Shown here piece after piece: positions 1 through 7,731 of a DNA stretch of 35,129 nucleotides. A program made the translations under genes and the position numbers. The stretch is from contig JADHNU010000025.1 of assembly GCA_016779325.1 (NCBI GenBank), forward strand, positions 1 through 35,129, read 5' to 3'. Each line of letters begins with the position of its first letter. Position 1 is the first letter of the stretch. This stretch comes from Pseudomonadales bacterium (GTDB lineage Bacteria; Pseudomonadota; Gammaproteobacteria; Pseudomonadales; Azotimanducaceae). The notes beneath the pieces are model-generated. The model was not told where the DNA came from and did not search any database. It saw only the letters and a list, made by a program, of their open reading frames with translations.

Positions 1-135
1 AAAATGGGGGACCATCCAAGACAGCGGCATCACCGCCTCGGGCTGGGCCTGGGGCAGGATAAAGGACATCCCTCCCAGGGCTTCAATCTCTACAATCTTC
101 GTAATGCGGACTTCGCCGATTTGCCATCGCTGCAT
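1..135 (-). CDS. MBL-fold metallo-hydrolase, N-terminal part
   Basis: Only the first 45 codons are in the window; the gene continues past the left edge. The reverse strand reads MQRWQIGEVRITKIVE followed by a hydrophobic stretch and ends near PLSWMVPHF. This opening, with tryptophan, then IG-x-V-x-ITKIVE, is typical of metallo-beta-lactamase-fold hydrolases that act on varied small molecules. The zinc-binding HxHxDH motif would lie beyond the edge, so neither the activity nor an intact metal site can be confirmed. The ATG at 135 is preceded by a GGGAGGGGG purine run a few bases upstream. It is divergent from the first TonB receptor across a 375-base gap. Confidence 0.7.
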   Translation of the reverse strand, partial: MQRWQIGEVRITKIVEIEALGGMSFILPQAQPEAVMPLSWMVPHF

Positions 136-393
136 GAGGCCCCCTCCCTCGCTGTTTGGCCTTCAGCGTGGCGAAACTGCTGACCAGAAACAAGCGCCAG
201 CATCGTGCTCGCCCCCCCCATCCCCTTCTCGATTCTCAAAAACAAAGGGCCCATCTTTGGCACAAGTGCCCCAGAACTCTGCTGATTTCCATCAGGCATA
301 ATTTTTTCTTGTCATATTGTTTTTAGTTATATATGCAAATTACGCATTTTTTACTGCGCGGCAGAGATTGTTTCATTTTATATCTATCTGTTA

Positions 394-422
394 TTGACAG
401 CGCCGAGGTATCTCGGGATTCT
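394..422 (+). promoter_or_regulatory. Promoter candidate, TonB receptor 1
   Basis: A perfect -35 TTGACA (394-399) is followed after exactly 17 bases by GATTCT (417-422), a weak -10 match (3 of 6). The AT-rich tract directly upstream could act as an UP element. The same pair of hexamers with the same spacer occurs before the second receptor (3617-3645), which raises confidence that it is functional. Predicted leader is roughly 80 bases. Confidence 0.5.
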
Positions 423-429
423 CATTGCT

Positions 430-486
430 GCTCAGAAAAGATTCTGAGCGACGCTCGCACACGAGGCATAAGCCCAGGGCGAGCGT
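430..486 (+). promoter_or_regulatory. Two perfect hairpins in the receptor 1 leader
   Basis: Hairpin A: GCTCAGAA (430-437) pairs with TTCTGAGC (442-449) across a four-base loop. Hairpin B: ACGCTCGC (451-458) pairs with GCGAGCGT (479-486) across a 20-base loop. They are separated by one base and end about 12 bases before the GGGGAGG ribosome site. Neither is followed by a T tract, so they are not ordinary terminators. A role in mRNA stability or post-transcriptional control is inference. Confidence 0.45.
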
Positions 487-510
487 GGCTTTCAATCTGG
501 GGAGGAAATT

Positions 511-3390
511 ATGTCTAAGCTGTCCCTACGGCGGGCAATCGCTGCCTGCACCCTTCCTGCTGCCGTCTTGGCCGCGCCTTCCGTGGTTTTCGCGGAGGAA
601 GCGATCGAAGAGGTAGTGGTTACAGGTTCCTTTATCCGAGGCACGCCTCAAGACGCGGCCCTGCCCGTCGACGTGGTCAGCCAGCAAGACCTTATGGATA
701 TTGGCAACCCCACCATCGCCGAGATGGTGCGGAACCTAAATATCTCCAACGGTAACTTGGCCGAAACGAACCAGTTCAACGGTTCCGGCGGTCAGGGAAA
801 TGAAGGGGTGAACACCATCAACCTGCGCGGCCTGGGTTCAGCTCGCTCGCTGGTACTGATCAACGGACGTCGCCACGTGTCGGACTCCAACATCGGTGTG
901 GATATCAGCGCGATTCCGAGCATCGCCATCGGCCGCCTCGAGGTTCTCAAGGATGGGGCAGCGGCGCTCTACGGCTCCGACGCCATCGCTGGGGTGGTGA
1001 ACTTCATTACGCGGGAAAACTTTGAAGGGGTCGAGGCGCGGGTCTCCGGGCAAATGTTTGAAGAGTCCGATGGCGAATACCAAGCCGGCATCATCTGGGG
1101 TGGCGGCAATGACCGCTGGCACGTTACTGCCGCTGCTGAGTACGAGCGCCGCAGTGAAGTGCGCCTGGGCGATCTAGACTGGGCCGTGCGGCCGCTAGCA
1201 GCCAATCCCCAGGGGGGTTATTCCGGTATCGGCAACCCGGGATCGATCTTTGCGCGACGGGCCGATAACTCCCTCGCTGCGCTGTTCCCAGATCCGCGCT
1301 GTGAGGATTTTGGCAACACCCGCGACGGAGCAATTTGCCGCTTCCAGTTCACGCAGTTCGACAACCTCGTAGAGAAGCAGGACACCTACAAACTTTTCGG
1401 TCAGGTGACCTACGATATTTCCGAGAACGTCGAGTTCAATCTGGAAGGCCTCTACTCAAAGATGGAGATTCCGGAATGGAAGACGTCCCCGTCCTACCCG
1501 CCGCAGGCCCTCTACGGTCCTGATCGCCGGGTGGAAATGGATCACCCTGGGGTCATCGATTTCCAAAGCAAGTATCCGGGCCTGATCCCCGACGACACTG
1601 CCTATATCGTCCCGCTGCTTCGCCACGCGGGCGCCGCGGGCTACGTTGGCGGCGAGCCTCGTCAGGCTAAGCGGGAGACCGATACCTACCGCCTCGCCGG
1701 CGGCCTGAAGGGCACGGCTTTTAATGATGAGCTTGGTTTCAACATCGCCCTATCCTGGTCTAAGCGCGAGCGCGCGACGACGGGGGTGGACATGTACGTC
1801 GAGCGTATGGCCCTGGCCTTTGATGGCCTAGGCGGCCCGAACTGTGATCCTGCCACGGGGACGCCGGGGCAAGGCGGGTGCCTTTACTACACGCCGCTGA
1901 GCAACGGCTGGGCAACGTCCTCTATCACGGGTTTCCAGAATCCCGATGCCAATCCTGAGCTCGTGGCCATGAACCGGGAGCTGCAGACCTGGCTCGATAC
2001 CGGTGCACTGCGCACGCAAACGGATTACGAGCTTCTGGTCTTTGATGCCACCTTTGATGGCACCACGGGCATTGAGCTTGGCGGTGGCACCGTGGGCTGG
2101 GCTGCCGGGCTTCAGGCGCGGCAGGAAAAGTATGTTGTCGACCCCGATGACATCAATGACCTGACGATCAATCCCTGCCCGTTCATCGATCCCATTTCCG
2201 TAACCCTCGGCCACGTTGACACGCTGGACTGCACGCAGTCTGCCCTGACCACGGATACAGGGCTCTTCGCCTTCCTGTCGGGAACTATTCCGGGAGACAC
2301 GGAGCGAACGATCTACGGGGCTTTCGCAGAGCTGAGTCTGCCGATTTCAGAAAAACTCACCGGTCAGCTGGCGGTGCGCTTCGAGGACTATGGCGGCAAC
2401 GTAGGCGAGACCGTCGACCCCAAGTTGGCGCTCCGATACCAAGCCACCGACAACATTGCCCTGCGTGGCTCCATCTCCACCACCTTCCGGGGCCCCCCGC
2501 AGAACTTCCTGCAAGGGCGGGGTACGGCGCTGTCCTTCGTGGCCGCGACGAACGCCTTCAAGGCGATCGACACCAACGGAAATCCGAACCTTTCCCAAGA
2601 AGAGGCCGTGGCATCGAACTTCGGGGTGATCTTCGATTACCCGAACTTCTTCGGCTCCATCGACTACTGGCAGTTTGATTTCACGGATCCGCTACAGGTT
2701 GAAAACTTTAACGGGATCGTCGGGGCCTACACCGCTAACGGCTGCGCCGATCCGGCGGTGGCCTCGGGGGCCTGTGATGAGCTGCGGGGGAAAATCAGCT
2801 TCCAGGCAAATGCGGCGGATGACGGGACCGTTGCGCCCAATGAGCTGACTCGGATCTCTCGGGTCTTTACCAACGGCGGGGATATCACCACGTCCGGAAT
2901 CGACTGGTTCGGTCAGTATGACTGGGATACGAGCTTCGGCCAGCTAGCGCTGGGTACCCAGGGCACTTACACCCTCGAGTACGACGTGGATAACTTCACC
3001 ACGGACGGCGGCTTGTTCCTGGTGGCCGGAGGTGACTTTGCCGGCAACCTAAACGACAACAGGAACGAGATCACCCCGATCACCGAACTCCAGGGCAACG
3101 TGTTTGCCCGCCTGACCCGGGACACCCACCGTCTCACGGTGACCGCGCGTTACTGGGGTGAGTACGATGACGAAGGCGCCATCGCCGATCTGCAAACGAT
3201 CGACGAGCACCTCAGCATCGATCTCAACTACAACACCACGCTGATGAACGACCAGCTTGGCCTAAACGTCTCCGTGTTCAACGTGTTCGACAATCTGGCG
3301 CCTCGGGCCCAGACGGACCTGAACTACGATCCTTACACCCACAGCCCCTTCGGGCGCATGGTGAAAGTGGGCTTGAGCTATAATCTCTAA
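511..3390 (+). CDS. TonB-dependent outer-membrane receptor 1
   Basis: Outer-membrane beta-barrel that imports a scarce or large substrate using TonB-ExbBD energy. The 959 residues begin with a Sec signal peptide (about 1-28, cleaved after VVFA), then a TonB-box-like EEVVVTG at 33-39, a plug domain to about residue 170 (NLRGLGSARSLVLINGRR, then YGSDAIAGVVNFI), and a long barrel. The final strand ends SYNL rather than the more usual terminal phenylalanine. Start ATG 511 is preceded by GGGGAGG with good spacing. The next gene is a full-length paralog. No siderophore, vitamin B12 or sugar genes lie nearby, so the substrate is unknown. Cysteine pairs in presumed surface loops (near residues 265-277 and 745-760) may form disulfides. 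Confidence 0.93.
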   Translation: MSKLSLRRAIAACTLPAAVLAAPSVVFAEEAIEEVVVTGSFIRGTPQDAALPVDVVSQQDLMDIGNPTIAEMVRNLNISNGNLAETNQFNGSGGQGNEGVNTINLRGLGSARSLVLINGRRHVSDSNIGVDISAIPSIAIGRLEVLKDGAAALYGSDAIAGVVNFITRENFEGVEARVSGQMFEESDGEYQAGIIWGGGNDRWHVTAAAEYERRSEVRLGDLDWAVRPLAANPQGGYSGIGNPGSIFARRADNSLAALFPDPRCEDFGNTRDGAICRFQFTQFDNLVEKQDTYKLFGQVTYDISENVEFNLEGLYSKMEIPEWKTSPSYPPQALYGPDRRVEMDHPGVIDFQSKYPGLIPDDTAYIVPLLRHAGAAGYVGGEPRQAKRETDTYRLAGGLKGTAFNDELGFNIALSWSKRERATTGVDMYVERMALAFDGLGGPNCDPATGTPGQGGCLYYTPLSNGWATSSITGFQNPDANPELVAMNRELQTWLDTGALRTQTDYELLVFDATFDGTTGIELGGGTVGWAAGLQARQEKYVVDPDDINDLTINPCPFIDPISVTLGHVDTLDCTQSALTTDTGLFAFLSGTIPGDTERTIYGAFAELSLPISEKLTGQLAVRFEDYGGNVGETVDPKLALRYQATDNIALRGSISTTFRGPPQNFLQGRGTALSFVAATNAFKAIDTNGNPNLSQEEAVASNFGVIFDYPNFFGSIDYWQFDFTDPLQVENFNGIVGAYTANGCADPAVASGACDELRGKISFQANAADDGTVAPNELTRISRVFTNGGDITTSGIDWFGQYDWDTSFGQLALGTQGTYTLEYDVDNFTTDGGLFLVAGGDFAGNLNDNRNEITPITELQGNVFARLTRDTHRLTVTARYWGEYDDEGAIADLQTIDEHLSIDLNYNTTLMNDQLGLNVSVFNVFDNLAPRAQTDLNYDPYTHSPFGRMVKVGLSYNL

Positions 3391-3404
3391 GCGTTTGTTC
3401 TAAC

Positions 3405-3439
3405 AAAAAAAAGGCGGCCCTGGCGGCCGCCTTTTTTTT
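3405..3439 (+). terminator. Rho-independent terminator of receptor 1
   Basis: A GGCGGCC stem (3413-3419) pairs with GGCCGCC (3425-3431) over the loop CTGGC. It is flanked by A8 on the left and T8 on the right, so the structure could stop transcription from either strand. It lies 14 bases after the receptor stop codon. Confidence 0.92.
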
Positions 3440-3616
3440 ACCTTTACTCAATTACGCTCGCAATTCGCGCCAACTATTTCTGCTCAAATTTTAAGCAAAT
3501 CCCTTCTTTTTTCATAAACAAATGATTTAAAAACTTATTTTTCTATTACCATTACCCTCAAGGCATCAAATAATAACCTGTAGGTAAAGCTGACATTCCC
3601 CCCCGCCGTAGCCGCC

Positions 3617-3645
3617 TTGACACTAAATGTTTCGAAAATGATTCT
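3617..3645 (+). promoter_or_regulatory. Promoter candidate, TonB receptor 2
   Basis: TTGACA (3617-3622), a 17-base spacer, then GATTCT (3640-3645). Hexamers and spacing are identical to those before receptor 1 (394-422), although the spacers differ. The predicted leader is about 118 bases. The -10 overlaps the left arm of a perfect hairpin (3643-3669). Confidence 0.5.
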
Positions 3646-3743
3646 CCCCCTCCGGCGCCTTGGGGGAGACGCCAAAAACCAACTGCTCTCCCAGTGCGCC
3701 CCTCGCGGCCAAGCCCCGCACGAGATCCTCTCGGCAGCTTGGC
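3643..3743 (+). promoter_or_regulatory. Hairpins in the receptor 2 promoter and leader
   Basis: First structure: TCTCCCCC (3643-3650) pairs with GGGGGAGA (3662-3669), 11-base loop, overlapping the -10 and the start of the transcript. Second structure, nested: GCCAAGC (3708-3714) pairs with GCTTGGC (3737-3743), enclosing CGAGA (3721-3725) paired with TCTCG (3729-3733). The leader is structured as in receptor 1, but the hairpin sequences are unrelated. The ribosome site GGGGAG near 3759 is left unpaired. Confidence 0.4.
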
Positions 3744-3770
3744 TGACTAAAAAAGCAGGGGAGACCAACG

Positions 3771-6656
3771 ATGTCCAAGCTGTCCCTACGTCGGGCCATT
3801 GCCGCCTGCACGCTGCCCGCAGCGATGCTATCGGCACCGGCACTCGTATTTGCCGAGGAAGCCATTGAAGAAGTGGTAGTCACCGGCTCCTTTATCCGCG
3901 GCACGCCGCAAGATACCGCTCTGCCCGTAGACGTGCTCAGCGCCCAGGACCTCCAGGACGTGGGTAACCCCACGATCACGGAGATGATCCGGAACTTGAA
4001 CATTTCCAACGGCAATATCGGTGAAACCAACCAATTCAACGCCTCGGGCGGTCAAAGCAACGAAGGCGCGGCAACCATTAACCTTCGTGGCCTGGGTTCC
4101 GCTCGAACCCTGGTATTGCTCAACGGCCGTCGCCACGTGGCTGACGCCAATATCGGCGTCGATATCAGCGCGATTCCGTCCATTGCCATCGGCCGGATCG
4201 AAGTGCTGAAGGACGGCGCCGCCGCCCTCTACGGCTCCGACGCCATTGCCGGGGTCACGAACTTCATCACCCGGGACAACTTCGAAGGCGCAGAGTTCCG
4301 TCTTTCCGGCCAAGCCTTTGAAGAGTCTGACGGCGAGTACCAGGCCGGGATTATGCTCGGCACGGGGAACGATCGCTGGCACGTGACTGGCGCCTTCGAG
4401 TACGAGCGCCGCAGTGAAGTCCGCTTGGGTGATCTCGACTGGGCCGTGCGTCCCCAAAGCGCCAACCCCCAGGGCGGTTATTCGTCCATTGGTAACCCCG
4501 GGACCATTTTTCCCGTGGGCGTCAATCCGGCAACGGGCACCGTAGGTATCATTGGCCGTGTACCCGACCCCGCCTGCGAAGCCTTCGGGAACACCCTGGC
4601 AGCCAACACCTGCTTCTTCCAGTTCACGAACTACGACAACCTGGTTGAGCAGCAGGACACCTATAAGGGCTTCATGGAAGCCAACTACGCGGTCACGGAG
4701 AACATCGATTTCCATATCGAAGCGCTCTACTCCCGCATGGAAATTCCGAAGTGGGCCACCTCGCCCTCCTATCCGCCCCAGTCTCTTTTCGGGCCGGACC
4801 GCCTCGTGCCGGTCACCCATCCTGGGGTGCAGGACCTGATCGCGCAGAATCCGGGGCTGCTGCCTGACGCGACCATCGCGGTTTACCCCCTGACGCGTCA
4901 CGCCGGCGCCGGTGGTTACATCAATGGCGAGCCCCGTCGTGGTGAGCGCGAAACCGATACCTATCGCCTTGCGACAGGCCTCGACGGCACGCTCTTCGAC
5001 GGGCAACTCGGCTTCGACGTCGCGGTGTCCTGGTCCAAGCGCGATCGCACCAACGTCACCCCGGACATGTATGTGGAGCGCCTGGCTCTCGCCCTCGATG
5101 GCCTCGGTGGCCCGAATTGCGATCCGGTTAATGGCACGCCCGGTCAGGGCGGCTGCCTCTACCACACGCCGTTCTCCAATGGCCTTGAGCAGTCCGCCGT
5201 CAACGGCTACGTGAACCCCAACGTGAACACGGACCTGGCTCGTATGAATCGGGAGCTTCAGCCCTGGCTCGAAACGGACCTCAGCTCCGAGACCTCCTAC
5301 GAGTTGTTCGTGTTCGATGCAACCTTCGACGGGGAGTTGCCGATCGAGCTCGGTGGCGGCACCGTGGGTTGGGCCGCCGGGATCCAAACGCGGAACGAGC
5401 AGTTCTCGCTCGCCCCCGCGGCAATTAACGACCTGACCATCAATCCCTGCCCCTTCGTGGACCCGGTCTCCGTGACCCTCGGGAATACGGATACGCTGGA
5501 CTGCACCCAGTCCCGCCTGACGACGGATACGGGCCTCTTCGCCTTCCTGTCCGGCACCTTCCCGGCGGATACGGAGCGGACTGTATATGGCGCCTTCGCC
5601 GAACTGGGCTTGCCTATCTCGGAGAAGCTGAACGCGCAGTTGGCCGTGCGTTTTGAGGACTACGGCGGCAATGTCGGCTCCACGGTTGATCCCAAGCTGG
5701 CCCTGCGCTACCAAGCAACGGACGCCGTGACCCTTCGGGGTTCCGTTTCCACGACGTTCCGCGGCCCCCCGCAGAACTTCCTCGAAGGCCGTACCACGTC
5801 GCTGCAGTTCACGGCGCCGGCAAACGCCTTCAAGGCCGTGGACACCACCGGCAACCCCGACCTCGAGCCGGAAACGGCCATCGCCAGCAACTTCGGTATT
5901 GTGCTAGACAAGGGGAACTTCTTCGGCTCCCTCGACTACTGGCGTTTTGACTTCGAGAACCCGCTCCAGGTTGAGAACTTCAACGCCGTGGTGTCCGCTT
6001 ACGGTACCAACAGCTGTGCGCCGGGAGCAGCCGGAGACGGCTCGACCGCTTGTAACTCCTTGCAGCAGCAGGTGATCTTCCAGCCCGGCTCGGAAGGTAC
6101 GCTGTCGGCTATCCAGCGGATCCGGATCAATTACATCAACGGCGGCGACATCACCACGTCCGGCATCGACTGGTTCGGCCAGTACGACTTCGAAACGGAC
6201 TTTGGTCTGTTAGAGATCGGTACGCAGGGCACCTACACCCACGAATATGATGTGGGTGACTTCGAGAACGTCGCAGGCGTGTTCCTGATCGGCGGCGGCG
6301 ATTTCGCGGGGAACCTGAACGACAACCGCAACACGATCACGCCGATCACGGACCTCCAGGGCAACGTCTTCGCGCGCTTCTCTCGCGATGCGCATCGGAT
6401 GACCGTGACCGGCCGCTACTGGGGTGAGTACGACGACGAAGGCGCCATTGCAGACCTCCAGACGATCGATGACCACTTCACGGTGGATGTGAACTACAAC
6501 GTCTCCCTGATGGAAGACAAGCTCGGGGTGAACCTCTCCGTGTTTAACCTCTTCGACAATCTGGCGCCGCGGGCTCAGACGGATCTCAACTACGATCCTT
6601 ACACCCACAGCCCCTTCGGTCGCATGATCAAGGTCGGTCTGACCTACAACCTCTAA
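3771..6656 (+). CDS. TonB-dependent outer-membrane receptor 2
   Basis: Full-length paralog of the preceding receptor (961 residues), collinear throughout: the same MSKLSLRRAIAACTLPAA signal-peptide start, EEVVVTG box, plug and barrel, ending TYNL. The proteins differ most in presumed surface loops: residues about 247-280, where this copy carries extra residues (VNPATGTVGIIGR), and about 740-780, where both copies keep paired cysteines in otherwise different sequence. This pattern suggests a duplication followed by divergence in ligand-contacting loops while the periplasmic machinery stayed fixed. ATG 3771 has a GGGGAG ribosome site about 7 bases upstream. Substrate unknown. It has its own promoter and terminator. 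Confidence 0.93.
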   Translation: MSKLSLRRAIAACTLPAAMLSAPALVFAEEAIEEVVVTGSFIRGTPQDTALPVDVLSAQDLQDVGNPTITEMIRNLNISNGNIGETNQFNASGGQSNEGAATINLRGLGSARTLVLLNGRRHVADANIGVDISAIPSIAIGRIEVLKDGAAALYGSDAIAGVTNFITRDNFEGAEFRLSGQAFEESDGEYQAGIMLGTGNDRWHVTGAFEYERRSEVRLGDLDWAVRPQSANPQGGYSSIGNPGTIFPVGVNPATGTVGIIGRVPDPACEAFGNTLAANTCFFQFTNYDNLVEQQDTYKGFMEANYAVTENIDFHIEALYSRMEIPKWATSPSYPPQSLFGPDRLVPVTHPGVQDLIAQNPGLLPDATIAVYPLTRHAGAGGYINGEPRRGERETDTYRLATGLDGTLFDGQLGFDVAVSWSKRDRTNVTPDMYVERLALALDGLGGPNCDPVNGTPGQGGCLYHTPFSNGLEQSAVNGYVNPNVNTDLARMNRELQPWLETDLSSETSYELFVFDATFDGELPIELGGGTVGWAAGIQTRNEQFSLAPAAINDLTINPCPFVDPVSVTLGNTDTLDCTQSRLTTDTGLFAFLSGTFPADTERTVYGAFAELGLPISEKLNAQLAVRFEDYGGNVGSTVDPKLALRYQATDAVTLRGSVSTTFRGPPQNFLEGRTTSLQFTAPANAFKAVDTTGNPDLEPETAIASNFGIVLDKGNFFGSLDYWRFDFENPLQVENFNAVVSAYGTNSCAPGAAGDGSTACNSLQQQVIFQPGSEGTLSAIQRIRINYINGGDITTSGIDWFGQYDFETDFGLLEIGTQGTYTHEYDVGDFENVAGVFLIGGGDFAGNLNDNRNTITPITDLQGNVFARFSRDAHRMTVTGRYWGEYDDEGAIADLQTIDDHFTVDVNYNVSLMEDKLGVNLSVFNLFDNLAPRAQTDLNYDPYTHSPFGRMIKVGLTYNL

Positions 6657-6675
6657 GCGCTTCTTGCGCTCACCC

Positions 6676-6705
6676 AAAAGGCGGCCGCAAGGCCGCCTTT
6701 TTTTT
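6676..6705 (+). terminator. Rho-independent terminator of receptor 2
   Basis: AAAAGGCGGCC (6676-6686) pairs with GGCCGCCTTTT (6691-6701) over a GCAA tetraloop (GNRA type), followed by a T8 run. The GGCGGCC stem is the same as in the receptor 1 terminator, with a different loop. Confidence 0.93.
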
Positions 6706-6756
6706 CGCCCTGAATTTGCCCATGCTGGTCTCTGATTCCCGGGTTCGAGATACCCT

Positions 6757-7176
6757 ATGCGCGCTGCGATCACCGCCGACGAAATCAACGCCTACCTTCA
6801 AGACGCCTTCCCCATTTCCGGCCAGCGCTGCATCGAGGTGGGAGACCGCTGGGCCCTCGCGGCCCTCACCCCCGATGAGCGCGCCCGGCGCCCGGGAAAC
6901 ATCATCAGCGGACCGACAATCTTCGGGCTCTGTGACGCCGTGCTTTGGTACGCACTCTTTGGCGCCGTAGGCCTAGAGCCCATGGCGCTTACGAGCGAGC
7001 TTTCGATTCGCTACCTGCGCCCGGCCCAGGGCGATACGGTCTTCGCCCGAGCGGATCTTCACCATGTAGGTAAACGGTCCGTGATTGGCAGCATCCGCTG
7101 CTGGGTGGACGACGCGGAGGACAAAACCGTCGCCGTCGCCCAAGGCACTTACATTCGCCCCCAGCCCAAAGGCTAG
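6757..7176 (+). CDS. PaaI-family hot-dog thioesterase
   Basis: A 139-residue single hot-dog-fold protein of the PaaI/YdiI type, expected to hydrolyse acyl- or aryl-CoA thioesters in the cytosol. The central helix region (PGNIISGPTIFGLCDAVLWY, about 47-66) carries the glycine-rich start and the acidic residue in GLCDA where these enzymes place the catalytic Asp/Glu. The later strands (SELSIRYLRPAQGDTVFARA) are typical. No clear Shine-Dalgarno precedes ATG 6757 and no earlier in-frame start is attractive, so the gene may be weakly translated or nearly leaderless. The lipocalin gene follows after 3 bases, probably in the same transcript. The substrate is unknown. Confidence 0.82.
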   Translation: MRAAITADEINAYLQDAFPISGQRCIEVGDRWALAALTPDERARRPGNIISGPTIFGLCDAVLWYALFGAVGLEPMALTSELSIRYLRPAQGDTVFARADLHHVGKRSVIGSIRCWVDDAEDKTVAVAQGTYIRPQPKG

Positions 7177-7179
7177 CCC

Positions 7180-7731
7180 ATGGCCCTTCACCGGCTCTGG
7201 TTCCGTCGCCTCGCCACCTTGCTCCTGCTCGCGGGCCTAGCCGCATGCACCAGCGCGCCGGCGGGAATCACGCCCATCGACAACTTCGACCTGAAAGCCT
7301 ATCTGGGCACCTGGTACGAGATTGCGCGGTTGGACCACAGCTTTGAGCGGGGCCTATCGGACGTGCGCGCGGACTACGCGCTGACGGCCGACGGCACCAT
7401 TTCCGTTCGTAACTCAGGCTACGGGGAAGACGGCTGGGAGATCGCCGAGGGGCGGGCCCTTCCCGTGGGCGATCCCACTCGGGGGCACCTCAAAGTGAGC
7501 TTCTTCGGACCCTTTTACGGGGCGTATGTCATTTTCGCCCTGGACCAGGGCGCCGGCTGGGCGCTCGTCTCGGGGCCGAACCGCGATTTCCTCTGGCTTC
7601 TGGCGCGGACCCCGAGCCTGCCCCAGGCCACCCAAGCCGAAGCGCTCGCCCTCGCCGACGCTGCAGGGTTTGCCACGGACGCGCTCATCTTCCCCACCCA
7701 TAGCCGGGCGGGGACGGCGCCCGTCCCCTAG
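7180..7731 (+). CDS. blc: Outer-membrane lipocalin (Blc type)
   Basis: A 183-residue lipocalin expected to bind lysophospholipids or fatty acids at the inner face of the outer membrane. The N-terminus is a lipoprotein signal ending LAAC, with Cys23 as the lipidated residue. The lipocalin signature GTWYEIARLD lies at about 43-52, and later strands (HLKVSFFGPFYGAYVIFALD) fit bacterial Blc. The C-terminus carries a short Pro/Ala-rich tail after the usual end of the domain. It starts 3 bases after the thioesterase stop; the two may cooperate in membrane lipid turnover (inference). Its stop codon overlaps that of the convergent symporter gene in a CTAG tetranucleotide. Confidence 0.9.
   Translation: MALHRLWFRRLATLLLLAGLAACTSAPAGITPIDNFDLKAYLGTWYEIARLDHSFERGLSDVRADYALTADGTISVRNSGYGEDGWEIAEGRALPVGDPTRGHLKVSFFGPFYGAYVIFALDQGAGWALVSGPNRDFLWLLARTPSLPQATQAEALALADAAGFATDALIFPTHSRAGTAPVP

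Larger units (their letters stand above)
136..510. promoter_or_regulatory. Divergent intergenic region with AT-rich tract
   Basis: No convincing gene is seen here. The half next to the hydrolase is GC-rich with a C8 run near 212-219. Bases 296-395 are strikingly AT-rich for this genome and end at a consensus -35 hexamer at 394. Bases 423-510 are the likely 5' leader of the TonB receptor gene and contain two perfect hairpins, listed separately. The short open frames in this stretch lack ribosome sites and recognisable sequence. Confidence 0.5.
3440..3770. promoter_or_regulatory. Inter-receptor gap: AT-rich region and leader
   Basis: There is no gene. Bases 3440-3595 are AT-rich with several A and T runs, in contrast to the surrounding coding DNA. 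Bases 3617-3645 hold the promoter candidate, and 3646-3770 the presumed leader of the second receptor, with hairpins. The presence of a terminator before it and a promoter within it indicates that the two receptor genes are transcribed separately. Confidence 0.5.

Noticed and set aside
3828-5714. 628-codon open frame on the minus strand within TonB receptor 2
   Set aside because: It is complementary to a well-supported receptor gene, has no recognisable domain and is explained by GC-rich third positions.
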